A stretch of 53,235 nt of DNA from a virus. This document shows positions 13,196 through 19,909 of the stretch, piece by piece. The stretch is from positions 1-53,235 of the IMG/VR virus record IMGVR_UViG_3300035701_000043; one strand, given 5' to 3'. The position numbers were made by a program, and so were the translations under genes. Numbering within the stretch: the stretch's first letter is position 1; each line of letters starts with the position of its first letter. The notes below the pieces were generated by a model. It saw only the letters and a program-made list of their open reading frames with translations. It did no database searches and was not told where the DNA came from.

Positions 13196-14004
13196 GTCGT
13201 TTATTCTATAGACACAGGGTAATGACAAACATAGGCGAAATAGATGATAAAACCCTTCAAGACTTAATTAACAACCCTGATTATAATGTTATGTGGGATG
13301 ACTCTATTCTCGGTCACATTCGAGTTGACTATTACCCTGAGAGGGCGAAGGCAAGGGCGGAATTCAACGCATTATCCCCTGATCAGAAGACTGAGATAGG
13401 TAGAAGTAACGGATACGGATCATGCCTTCACTGTCACAATACTTGGAACTGGAAGAAGGGGCATGTCATCAATTATACGGCGGATTATACGGCAGGTGGA
13501 ATGTTTCCTCTTTGCGAAGAGTGCCATAAAAAACTTAGCCCTCAAGAACGGTTTGATTATTGCAAGAAACTTTACTATAATTGGAGCCGCCCAGAAAAAA
13601 GAATAGAGTGGAATACTATAGCGGAGCACGTTGGTCTTCGTGATTTCAAACAAACAACGAAAGAAAGCGACAGAGAAACGAATTTCCTAGATGAAATAAC
13701 CGTAGATGAAGTGCCCTGCGACTACAAACGGGTCGCTAAAAAACTCGGCACCAAATACGCTCGGTTAAAGAGGAAGCTTCGCGTCGTTCGTAACTCTCAC
13801 TGGGAGTTCGTCAGAATTCTCAGACGCAAAATAATGTATCAAAAGAAGGAGATTAAAGAGTTAAGAAAAATCATCGGTGTAACAGATAAAAGGAAAGAGG
13901 AGCCAAAAGTTACTCTTTCGCCTTCTGATAAAAACCCTATTCTTCCAGATAAGTCGTTACGTAGAACACTATTAGGGAAAGATGAACCGGAAAAACGGAA
14001 GTAA
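13192..14004 (+). CDS. Zinc-binding, HNH-like hypothetical protein (270 aa)
   Basis: Residues 78-118 contain Cys-Leu-His-Cys, a Lys-Lys-Gly-His-Val-Ile-Asn segment and Cys-Glu-Glu-Cys-His-Lys-Lys-Leu. This spacing of two CxxC knuckles around a His recalls the treble-clef zinc frame of HNH endonucleases, though a clear catalytic His-Asn pair is not assigned. The C-terminal half is basic and helical (coiled coil about 200-235) and may bind DNA or RNA. AT-rich codon use. It overlaps the previous gene (ATGA). Confidence 0.55.
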   Translation: MSRLFYRHRVMTNIGEIDDKTLQDLINNPDYNVMWDDSILGHIRVDYYPERAKARAEFNALSPDQKTEIGRSNGYGSCLHCHNTWNWKKGHVINYTADYTAGGMFPLCEECHKKLSPQERFDYCKKLYYNWSRPEKRIEWNTIAEHVGLRDFKQTTKESDRETNFLDEITVDEVPCDYKRVAKKLGTKYARLKRKLRVVRNSHWEFVRILRRKIMYQKKEIKELRKIIGVTDKRKEEPKVTLSPSDKNPILPDKSLRRTLLGKDEPEKRK

Positions 14005-14020
14005 AAGAGGAGAAAAAGAA

Positions 14021-14143
14021 ATGACTGAACTTAAAGTTTTACAATTCATTTGTGTATCCATTTGGTGTATAGATTTACTTCTTTATCTTGGGTTATTTCT
14101 CATTTCAGAGGAGATTAGAAAATTAAGGGAGGAAAAGAAATGA
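14021..14143 (+). CDS. Tiny single-pass membrane protein (40 aa)
   Basis: AGGAGAAAAAGAA precedes the ATG. Residues 6-30 form one hydrophobic helix (Phe-Ile-Cys-Val-Ser-Ile-Trp-Cys-Ile ... Leu-Gly-Leu-Phe-Leu-Ile), followed by a charged tail (Glu-Glu-Ile-Arg-Lys-Leu-Arg-Glu-Glu-Lys-Lys). Its last codons contain GGGAGG, the ribosome site of the next gene. Function unknown. Confidence 0.55.
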   Translation: MTELKVLQFICVSIWCIDLLLYLGLFLISEEIRKLREEKK

Positions 14144-14340
14144 TGAAAGTCACGCTCCGCGACCAGATCCTCAGCGACCTCAAAGAATACTTCGACATCG
14201 CCGATGAGATCCTCGGCGAAACAAAGGAAGCACTCACCTACGAGGATTATCTTCGCCTCATCGCAATTGTCGCCGAGCACACCCGCTGGGCCGTCGACTA
14301 CTACACTGACAGCAAAGAAGCGGAGGTAAAACCAGTATGA
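14140..14340 (+). CDS. Hypothetical protein (66 aa)
   Basis: Starts at ATGATG (14140 or 14143), overlapping the previous stop. An acidic helical protein with Tyr-Phe-Asp-Ile-Ala-Asp-Glu-Ile and Thr-Arg-Trp-Ala-Val-Asp-Tyr-Tyr. The stop overlaps the Cas4-like gene (ATGA), so it may be co-produced with the nuclease. Not recognised. Confidence 0.55.
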   Translation: MMKVTLRDQILSDLKEYFDIADEILGETKEALTYEDYLRLIAIVAEHTRWAVDYYTDSKEAEVKPV

Positions 14341-15074
14341 GCCTAATCGACGAGTACCTCGCGACCCCCGAGGAGAACCGGAAGATCCGCGCCCCCGGCG
14401 TCGTCTACGTCACCGACCTCGTCAAACCCTGCCAACGCAACGCCTACTACTCCGCCATCCTCGACAAACCAATGACCATCGAGACTCTCCGCATCTTCGA
14501 GGCCGGCAACGTAATTGAGAATTGGTGGATCAACGTCGTCCTCCGCGGCCGCAAAGACACCTATGTTGTCGCCACTCAACTCTCTGCCCGCTACATCGAC
14601 GAAGCCAACGCCATCGAGATCCATGGTAAAATAGACGCTCTCGCTCAACATGGGGGCCGGGCCCTCGTCGTCCACGAGGTCAAGACGCAGAAGACTGCCG
14701 CCTGGCTCCGCGAACCCAAGCCTGAACACGCCGAACAATTACAATTCTATCTTTCCGCCCTCGGACTCGACTTCGGGCAAATCGACTACCTCGATAAAAC
14801 CATCTTTCTCCAGGGCCGCGACGTAAAGGCACGGCCCGGCGAAGGCGGAGGCATCGACAAGAGTTTCCAGGTGCAGCGGGATCCCCGCATCTTCGCCGAA
14901 ATAGTGAAGCGCGGTTACCTCCTCGCGAACGCCATCAGGGAGGGGCGGCCGCCGCAAAAAATGGAGTGCTGGCAATGCAACGGCTACTGCGACTACGCGG
15001 CTGAGTGCCGCGCCCAGGACGGCGAGTTGCCCCTCAACACAATACCCAATATATTCGGGGGGGCTCCGGCATGA
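14337..15074 (+). CDS. Cas4/RecB-like PD-(D/E)XK exonuclease with Fe-S cysteines (245 aa)
   Basis: Order of motifs: Lys-Pro-Cys-Gln-Arg-Asn-Ala-Tyr-Tyr (Cys near 32), Ile-His-Gly-Lys-Ile-Asp-Ala (catalytic Asp near 102), Val-His-Glu-Val-Lys-Thr-Gln-Lys (the ExK pair near 114-116), Gln-Leu-Gln-Phe-Tyr-Leu (QxxxY motif), then a C-terminal Cys trio Cys-Trp-Gln-Cys ... Tyr-Cys-Asp-Tyr-Ala-Ala-Glu-Cys. One N-terminal Cys plus a C-terminal Cys group holds a 4Fe-4S cluster in Cas4 and AddB-type nucleases. No cas genes are nearby, so it probably serves viral DNA end-processing or recombination, or interferes with host CRISPR adaptation. Confidence 0.85.
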   Translation: MSLIDEYLATPEENRKIRAPGVVYVTDLVKPCQRNAYYSAILDKPMTIETLRIFEAGNVIENWWINVVLRGRKDTYVVATQLSARYIDEANAIEIHGKIDALAQHGGRALVVHEVKTQKTAAWLREPKPEHAEQLQFYLSALGLDFGQIDYLDKTIFLQGRDVKARPGEGGGIDKSFQVQRDPRIFAEIVKRGYLLANAIREGRPPQKMECWQCNGYCDYAAECRAQDGELPLNTIPNIFGGAPA

Positions 15075-15217
15075 GTGACTGGAGAAAGTATCCAGAGTTG
15101 GAACCCATCAGAAGGCTCCGCAATGAGGGCCGCGAACTCTTGGGTAAACCCATTTATCTTACCGAGAAACGTGATGGGGAGAACGTGAGTCTATGGATTA
15201 CGGAGGCTTCACTGTGA
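15071..15217 (+). pseudogene. RNA ligase, N-terminal stub (48 aa)
   Basis: Contains Tyr-Leu-Thr-Glu-Lys-Arg-Asp-Gly-Glu-Asn-Val-Ser-Leu-Trp-Ile. This matches motif I (KxDG, with the adenylated Lys) of ATP-dependent RNA ligases of the T4 Rnl2/archaeal type, preceded by a typical lead-in (Lys-Tyr-Pro-Glu-Leu-Glu-Pro-Ile-Arg). Such ligases need some 200 further residues with motifs III-V; here the frame stops 15 residues after motif I. The GTGA at 15214 couples it to the next gene. Most likely a deletion remnant. Confidence 0.6.
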
Positions 15218-15342
15218 CGAAGAAGAAACCCCGCGCCGCGAGGCCTCCGCCCCCCGTCATCAAGCTCAGCTGCTCAAAGTGCGCCGGCTTCAAGGCGGTG
15301 GGCTTCCTCCACTGCCTAAGTTGCGGGAGGCCGCTGCGATGA
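15214..15342 (+). CDS. Small zinc-ribbon protein (42 aa, GTG start)
   Basis: After a basic, Pro-rich N-terminus comes Cys-Ser-Lys-Cys-Ala-Gly-Phe and, 14 residues on, Cys-Leu-Ser-Cys-Gly-Arg-Pro, a complete mini zinc ribbon. Start and stop both overlap neighbours (GTGA and ATGA). Function unknown. Confidence 0.5.
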   Translation: MTKKKPRAARPPPPVIKLSCSKCAGFKAVGFLHCLSCGRPLR

Positions 15343-15674
15343 AGTACTCAGATTATGATTTTATCCGTGACGCCGCCTACACACGCCGCGTAGAACTCAA
15401 CAAACGAAAACGCCGGGACTACGCCGACTCAGAGGACGTCCTCAGTAACTTCAAGCGGCTCGCCCAGACCTATAGGCGCCTCAAAGTCGACGCAGGTACA
15501 CCCGAAGGAGTCGCCCTGTTCTTCGTCCTCCATAAGGTCGACCGCCTCGCCAAACTCATCGGCGAAGGCGCCACGCCCCAGAACGAGAGCCTCCGCGACA
15601 ACCTCGACGACGCCCACGTCTACCTCGACCTCCTCGAAGCCATCCTCACCGAAAAGGAGGGGAACCTGTCATGA
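15339..15674 (+). CDS. Phage-type helical protein, possibly nucleotide-modification associated (111 aa)
   Basis: The ATG at 15339 overlaps the previous stop. The protein is all-helical: Phe-Lys-Arg-Leu-Ala-Gln-Thr-Tyr, then Ala-Leu-Phe-Phe-Val-Leu-His-Lys-Val-Asp-Arg-Leu, then Asn-Leu-Asp-Asp-Ala-His-Val-Tyr-Leu-Asp-Leu-Leu. This pattern (helix, HK..RL, D-D.a.Y..L) recalls a small phage family (DUF1599-like) found with nucleotide-modification genes; the match is by eye. It lies directly before the PAPS-reductase-like and deoxyribosyltransferase-like genes. Confidence 0.5.
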   Translation: MKYSDYDFIRDAAYTRRVELNKRKRRDYADSEDVLSNFKRLAQTYRRLKVDAGTPEGVALFFVLHKVDRLAKLIGEGATPQNESLRDNLDDAHVYLDLLEAILTEKEGNLS

Positions 15675-16474
15675 CTCTTACGAAAAAGGTCATGGAACAG
15701 AGAATCAAACTCGCAAGCCGCCACCCCACGGCCTCCATGAAAGCCGAGGAAGTCATCGCTGAAGCATTAAAACACAAGGTATACGTCGCTTGGAGCGGGG
15801 GCCGATGTAGCACAGTCGCCCTTCACCTTACTCTGCAACAAGACCCGGATATTCCCGTAGTCTTCAATAACACGGGTATCGAATATCCTGAGACCGTTGA
15901 ATATTGTAGGAATACGGCGGAAAAATGGGGCCTTAATTACCACGAACTCAAACCCGCGATGAGTTTCTGGGAGATCGTCAAAGTCTATGGCTTTCCCCAG
16001 ATACGCGGCTCCTCGAAGTGTCACAGAATTAGAAAACCCATGTGTTGCTCCCTGCTTAAAGAGGCGCCCGCCCACAAATTCCTAAAAGATAATCACTTGG
16101 ACGGATTCATCGATGGAATCAGAGTCGAGGAGAGTCGACCAAGAGCCCTCGGTATCTACCAAGTAGGTCTGTATTATCTCTCTAAGAGAGATGGTTTATG
16201 GAAGTTCCATCCCGTTGCCCTCTGGACCGTTGACGATCTCGAGATCTACGCGGAGAAACATGGATTTGAGTTCAATCCCTTATACAAAACCAAAGGTCTG
16301 CCGCGAATCGGTTGTATGCCTTGCACGGGTTTCACGGATTGGCGGAACCAATTAAGCCGCGTCAATCCTCGATTATTCCGAGTCGTAAACGACGCCTTCC
16401 AGAATCAGCGGGGTGAGCCTACTCTCTGGGAATTCCATGATCAATCAATCTGCGTGGAGGATGTTAAAGCATGA
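15671..16474 (+). CDS. PAPS-reductase-family PP-loop ATPase (267 aa)
   Basis: The PP-loop is Ala-Trp-Ser-Gly-Gly-Arg-Cys-Ser-Thr near residue 40, a variant of SGGKDS with Cys in place of Asp. It is followed by Val-Val-Phe-Asn-Asn-Thr-Gly-Ile-Glu-Tyr-Pro-Glu-Thr, typical of phosphoadenosine phosphosulfate reductase-like enzymes. A Cys-His-Arg-Ile-Arg-Lys-Pro-Met-Cys-Cys segment and a later Cys-Met-Pro-Cys-Thr-Gly may hold a metal or Fe-S centre. Phage and archaeal members of this superfamily are often in DNA-modification or sulfur-transfer loci (compare DndC), not sulfate assimilation. The neighbours fit a nucleotide-modification role; substrate unknown. Confidence 0.8.
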   Translation: MTLTKKVMEQRIKLASRHPTASMKAEEVIAEALKHKVYVAWSGGRCSTVALHLTLQQDPDIPVVFNNTGIEYPETVEYCRNTAEKWGLNYHELKPAMSFWEIVKVYGFPQIRGSSKCHRIRKPMCCSLLKEAPAHKFLKDNHLDGFIDGIRVEESRPRALGIYQVGLYYLSKRDGLWKFHPVALWTVDDLEIYAEKHGFEFNPLYKTKGLPRIGCMPCTGFTDWRNQLSRVNPRLFRVVNDAFQNQRGEPTLWEFHDQSICVEDVKA

Positions 16475-16893
16475 AGGTCTACCTCGCACACGGCCATCGT
16501 TGCCGCCCTGCCGGAAGAACCCTTGAAAACTTCCTCATGTTATGGGGCCACCAAGTCTACAACCCATTCGACGGCGACCAACGCGCCACCGACCTCACAC
16601 AAGCCTGGTTCAAAGCCGCAGAAACCGGAGACAGGCGGAAACTCCTGAAGCTTTGCGCCCCCATCTACGAGAAGGACGTCGCCGCCATCCAGGCCGCTGA
16701 CATCGTCGTCGCCTACTACCCAGACGAAAGCACCGGCACCGCCATGGAGATACCCCTCTCCAAACACGTCCACGGTAAACCCGTCGTGGTTCTCACCGAC
16801 ATCATCCACCCCTTCATCCAGTCCAACGCTGATTACGTGTTCCCCTGCAATGATGCTGGGTTAAAACAATTAAGGAAGCTGCTAGGAAAATGA
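16471..16893 (+). CDS. Nucleoside 2-deoxyribosyltransferase-like protein (140 aa)
   Basis: Begins Met-Lys-Val-Tyr-Leu-Ala-His-Gly-His, a Rossmann-like first strand. It contains Ile-Val-Val-Ala-Tyr-Tyr-Pro-Asp-Glu-Ser-Thr-Gly-Thr-Ala-Met-Glu-Ile, the acidic nucleotide-binding segment that carries the catalytic Glu in nucleoside deoxyribosyltransferases and deoxynucleotide N-hydrolases. Size fits the family (about 140-160 aa). It overlaps the gene before by 4 bases and the gene after by 4. It could break or exchange bases on deoxynucleotides for pool change or DNA modification. Confidence 0.75.
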   Translation: MKVYLAHGHRCRPAGRTLENFLMLWGHQVYNPFDGDQRATDLTQAWFKAAETGDRRKLLKLCAPIYEKDVAAIQAADIVVAYYPDESTGTAMEIPLSKHVHGKPVVVLTDIIHPFIQSNADYVFPCNDAGLKQLRKLLGK

Positions 16894-17084
16894 GTCTGCC
16901 CCTGAACCGGGTTATTCTGGGCGACTGCTCCGAGGTTATGAGGGGGGGCCCAGATAACTCGATTGACTGTGTAGTCACCGATCCGCCTTATGGTCTCAAT
17001 TCTATGGGAAAGTCTTGGGATAAGGCTTTGCCGCCTAAACACTCGGCTTCTGTGATGAAGGAGGGGGTTCCTATCGTTGAGTAG
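16890..17084 (+). pseudogene. DNA methyltransferase, N-terminal stub (64 aa)
   Basis: Reads Val-Ile-Leu-Gly-Asp-Cys-Ser-Glu-Val-Met, then Ile-Asp-Cys-Val-Val-Thr-Asp-Pro-Pro-Tyr-Gly, then Gly-Lys-Ser-Trp-Asp, the catalytic DPPY region of beta-class amino-methyltransferases acting on adenine N6 or cytosine N4. The rest of the enzyme, including the SAM-binding DPFxGSG motif, is missing, and 15 unrelated residues end the frame. The next gene overlaps its end. A truncated remnant, or at most an inactive peptide. Confidence 0.7.
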
Positions 17085-17388
17085 CCAAACCACCGAGAAC
17101 GCCAAAACCACCGTTCATAGGAACGAACGATCGTTCGATAAGTTGAACCGTGGGCGCCCCCGACGCAAAAACCGCGCCTGGTTCACCGAAGAAGAGCTCC
17201 GCCTCGCAAAAGAGATTCTCATGTTCCTCGCAACCAGGCCGCCGCCCTGCATCTGCGGCGAACGCGACTGGACCTATAACATTAAGGATAAGTTGCTACG
17301 GGCCCGATGCCGTCAATGCCAGTATGAACAGCGGTTCAGCCACCAAGCGGGGAAGTGGACCCACGACTCCCGGGGCGGAGATACTTAA
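17077..17388 (+). CDS. Zinc-ribbon protein (103 aa, TTG start)
   Basis: The TTG at 17077 overlaps the methyltransferase stub. A basic N-terminal half (Asn-Arg-Gly-Arg-Pro-Arg-Arg-Lys-Asn-Arg) precedes Pro-Pro-Cys-Ile-Cys-Gly ... Ala-Arg-Cys-Arg-Gln-Cys-Gln-Tyr, a zinc ribbon. The layout suggests DNA or RNA binding. Family not recognised. The 82 bases after it carry the promoter side of tnpB. Confidence 0.5.
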   Translation: MSSQTTENAKTTVHRNERSFDKLNRGRPRRKNRAWFTEEELRLAKEILMFLATRPPPCICGERDWTYNIKDKLLRARCRQCQYEQRFSHQAGKWTHDSRGGDT

Positions 17389-17470
17389 AGAAATACAAAA
17401 AGAGGAAATGAAAAAGAATGAATTAGGCCATCGGAGAGTTGAAAATCTTTAAATATTTGAGGTTGGAAAA

Positions 17471-18658
17471 ATGCTCTCCTATAAGTACCGCCTGAAGCCT
17501 ACAAAGGATCAGATAGAGGTACTTGAGGATCAGCTTGAAATTTGTAGGTGGGTCTGGAATACTCACCTTGGATGGATATATGATGAAAGAAAGGCTGGGC
17601 GCGGTACACCTCTTCTCAAATTGAATTACAATTTAATAATAATGAAAGAAAAGAATCCAGAACTAAGAACAGTCTATAGTCAAATCTTACAGAACATAGC
17701 AAAGAGGATCGGTCAGGGATTTGATCTCTATTGGTCGCTGAAAAGAAGCCATAAGAAAGGTAGCCCCCCCAAATTCAAAGGTAGAGGTGATTACAATTCT
17801 ATCACTTACCCTCAGAGTGGCTTTAGCCTCAAAGATGGTTTATTGAAACTCTCCAAGATTGGTAGTGTGAAAATCATTCAACACCGGCCCATAGAGGGCG
17901 AGATAAAGACACTAACAATCAAACAGGAGCCCTCTGGTAAGTGGTACGCAATATTCGCCTGTAACGTTGAGGATAAGCTGATTGAGGGTAGACTACCAGC
18001 CGTGGGAATAGATTTTGGTTTGGATGCTCTGGTAGCCTTCGATGATGGTATGAAGATTGAAGCACCGCAATTCTACAGAAAGTCGTACCAAAAACTGAGA
18101 AGGATACAACGAATACACTCCAAGAGAAAGAAAGGGTCGAAAAATAGGGAAAAGGGTAGGATGCTTCTTACCAGAGCCTATGAGAAAGGAACTAACCAGA
18201 GAAAGGACTTGGCTTTCAAGATAGCAAGAAGCATAGTAAACAAATATGAGAAAATATATATTGAGGATTTAAAGATTAAGAATATGGTAAAGAATAAGCA
18301 CCTATCCAAAAGCATATATGATGCTGGTTGGGGAATACTGAGGGCTAACCTTACCTACATGGCTGAAAGGTCATTAGGCGTGACGGTAGCTGTCGATCCC
18401 AAGAATACCAGCCAAGAATGTTCTGGGTGTGGTGAGATTGTGCCAAAAGACCTGTCGGTTAGGATACACAACTGCCCCCACTGTGGTCTTATACTCAACA
18501 GGGACGTAAATGCGGCACGAAACATACTCCGTAAGGGGATACTGCTGGAACAGCAGGAATCAACGCTTGTTGGAGAGCCAGCCTCTACTATCACTCAGCG
18601 TAGTGGTATGCAAGCTGGCTCGATGAATCAAGAAGCCACCCTACTTATAAGGTGGTAG
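17471..18658 (+). CDS. tnpB: TnpB RNA-guided nuclease (395 aa)
   Basis: Full-length IS200/IS605-type TnpB. RuvC acidic residues: Gly-Ile-Asp-Phe-Gly-Leu-Asp-Ala (near 180), Ile-Tyr-Ile-Glu-Asp-Leu-Lys (near 265) and Leu-Asn-Arg-Asp-Val-Asn-Ala-Ala-Arg-Asn (near 343). The zinc finger Cys-Ser-Gly-Cys-Gly ... Cys-Pro-His-Cys-Gly lies between the last two. All catalytic residues are present, so it may be active. Known TnpB proteins use an RNA made from the element's right end to cut DNA next to a short target-adjacent motif. There is no tnpA nearby, so this is a solo, IS1341-type element. A TTTAAATAT box lies about 20 bases before the ATG. Confidence 0.95.
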   Translation: MLSYKYRLKPTKDQIEVLEDQLEICRWVWNTHLGWIYDERKAGRGTPLLKLNYNLIIMKEKNPELRTVYSQILQNIAKRIGQGFDLYWSLKRSHKKGSPPKFKGRGDYNSITYPQSGFSLKDGLLKLSKIGSVKIIQHRPIEGEIKTLTIKQEPSGKWYAIFACNVEDKLIEGRLPAVGIDFGLDALVAFDDGMKIEAPQFYRKSYQKLRRIQRIHSKRKKGSKNREKGRMLLTRAYEKGTNQRKDLAFKIARSIVNKYEKIYIEDLKIKNMVKNKHLSKSIYDAGWGILRANLTYMAERSLGVTVAVDPKNTSQECSGCGEIVPKDLSVRIHNCPHCGLILNRDVNAARNILRKGILLEQQESTLVGEPASTITQRSGMQAGSMNQEATLLIRW

Positions 18659-18735
18659 TTCACTGTGTTACTATTCTTGATCACCCGTCTGAACGAAGAC
18701 CACTCGACTTGTCGGGTGGATGAAGTTCAGAAAAT
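18535..18735 (+). ncRNA. Candidate TnpB guide RNA (omega/reRNA) scaffold
   Basis: By analogy with known TnpB systems, the scaffold should span the 3' end of tnpB and the right end of the element. Here CTGCTG-GAA-CAGCAG (18542-18556) and CCACC/GGTGG (18636-18655) form hairpins in the coding end. Just after the stop, CACCCG/CGGGTG (18682-18687/18713-18718) encloses CTGAAC (18689-18694), which can pair with GTTCAG (18725-18730), an H-type pseudoknot. The guide would follow the element's right end, which I cannot place exactly. Confidence 0.5.
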
Positions 18736-18829
18736 TGGGACTCTATGTACTTTTGGATTAGAAAAAACGGAGTTATACAACAAATTAGAATTTGAGGTTT
18801 AGCTAGCCTAATTAATGTGGCAGTATTAT

Positions 18830-19110
18830 GAGGGCGACCCGCCACTCACCACACCGTTGAAAAACCAAAAGCTAGGGCGGGTATGATGCCCCGCCTCCGC
18901 CGCCAGGCGTAAAACGGCGGCATCACAGTCGCGGGCCGACACGCACCAGGAGGAGCGACGCGACCACCTGAAAAGGTGAAATTATCTGGCCCAGCCCAGC
19001 AAGAACCCGAGAAAAACCCGCCGATGAGCGGGGCGAGACCCCGACTACTTCGGTGGCAATCCGGCGTTCAGGGACTGGGACCAGCGGCCCCACCCAGCAA
19101 ACCTACGTTA
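18830..19110 (+). ncRNA. GC-rich region with serial hairpins; candidate structured RNA
   Basis: Within the 503-base stretch without a clear gene (18659-19161), these complementary segments follow one another: ACCCGCC/GGCGGGT (18837/18876), GATGCC plus CCGCCG against CGGCGGCATC (18885-18924), GTCGCG/CGCGAC (18928/18959), CACCT-GAAA-AGGTG (18965-18978, GNRA loop), CGGGG-CGAGA-CCCCG (19029-19043) and a C-TTCG-G loop near 19050. Two stable tetraloops and several long stems suggest a folded RNA. No frame across it has a good start. A short open frame at its end (19032-19156) could instead be a gene remnant. No known RNA family was recognised. Confidence 0.45.
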
Positions 19111-19161
19111 TTTTATCAGATTTCGCGTGTACAATAGAAAATCAATAAAAAAATATAGGTA

Positions 19162-19566
19162 ATGACGAGGAGGACCCGAAACCGCCAAATAACTGTGTAT
19201 ATGGCCACCGATCCAGCGCGGGTCGGCGGGCACGCCCAGCAAACGGCGGGTCGGCGGCCGCGTTGGGCGGTATTAAAACCCATAAGTCCTCACCTTCTCC
19301 GGGTGCAGGGAGGCGGGGATGTCCCAAGCCGACTGGCGGCGGGACACCCTCCTCGAAATATATTTTTGGCAACCCTCAACGAGTTTTGCCCCAGTCATAA
19401 CAAAAATTGCGGGGGAAAAAAGAAAACGAGGTTCTCCACCACCGATGGAAAAGAATACGAACGCGCAGACCACTGTCCACACTGTCAATTATCGACGGGG
19501 GGGCAACATCGGGCGAGTTGCCCATTAGCAAAGAAGGAAAAAGAAAATGAGCATTATAGATTTTAG
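19162..19566 (+). CDS. Possible small Cys-rich protein (up to 134 aa), start uncertain
   Basis: The last 45 residues look genuine: Ala-Asp-His-Cys-Pro-His-Cys-Gln-Leu, then Gln-His-Arg-Ala-Ser-Cys-Pro-Leu-Ala-Lys, a zinc-binding pattern common in small phage proteins. The first half is basic, low-complexity and GC-skewed and may not be coding. The end overlaps the next gene by 20 bases. An alternative frame (19319-19528) has a good ribosome site but no recognisable motif. Confidence 0.4.
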   Translation: MTRRTRNRQITVYMATDPARVGGHAQQTAGRRPRWAVLKPISPHLLRVQGGGDVPSRLAAGHPPRNIFLATLNEFCPSHNKNCGGKKKTRFSTTDGKEYERADHCPHCQLSTGGQHRASCPLAKKEKENEHYRF

Positions 19567-19909
19567 TTTAACCGCCGAGCAGCTCGTAATGTACCTCGGC
19601 CTATCAATCGGCTACCTCTGGGGCGAAGCCTTCAGTAAATTCGACTACAATATAACATATGAAAGCGAGTGGTACAAGAAACTCGGCAAATTCCAGCAAT
19701 GGATAATAAAAAGCCTCCTCGACACCACTCATCATTTTCAAATGGGCCTCATCCTGATTCTCCTCATCACGAAGGGCTGGTTTGGCCTCCACCCCGCCCT
19801 CGGAAGCATCCTTAATTGGGTTGGCTGGGGCCTTGTCGTCTCCGACTGGAAAGAATATAAAAACGTCTTGAGGCGTTTTGGGATCAATATCCCGGGTGAT
19901 GAAGAATGA
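19547..19909 (+). CDS. Small membrane protein (120 aa)
   Basis: Hydrophobic segments at about residues 9-25, 65-82 and 88-103 (Met-Gly-Leu-Ile-Leu-Ile-Leu-Leu-Ile-Thr; Ile-Leu-Asn-Trp-Val-Gly-Trp-Gly-Leu-Val-Val) predict two or three membrane passes. Its stop overlaps the next gene (ATGA), which also encodes a membrane peptide. The pair sits just before the terminase genes, a place where tailed viruses often carry lysis or membrane genes. Function not shown. Confidence 0.6.
   Translation: MSIIDFSLTAEQLVMYLGLSIGYLWGEAFSKFDYNITYESEWYKKLGKFQQWIIKSLLDTTHHFQMGLILILLITKGWFGLHPALGSILNWVGWGLVVSDWKEYKNVLRRFGINIPGDEE

Noticed and set aside
17471-18658. Cas12 effector
   Set aside because: At 395 residues with TnpB motifs and no CRISPR array or other cas genes, it is a TnpB.
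19319-19528. Alternative 69-codon gene with a ribosome site
   Set aside because: The overlapping frame carries a Cys-x-x-Cys-Gln ... Cys-Pro-Leu pattern typical of small phage proteins; only one is likely real and this one shows no motif.
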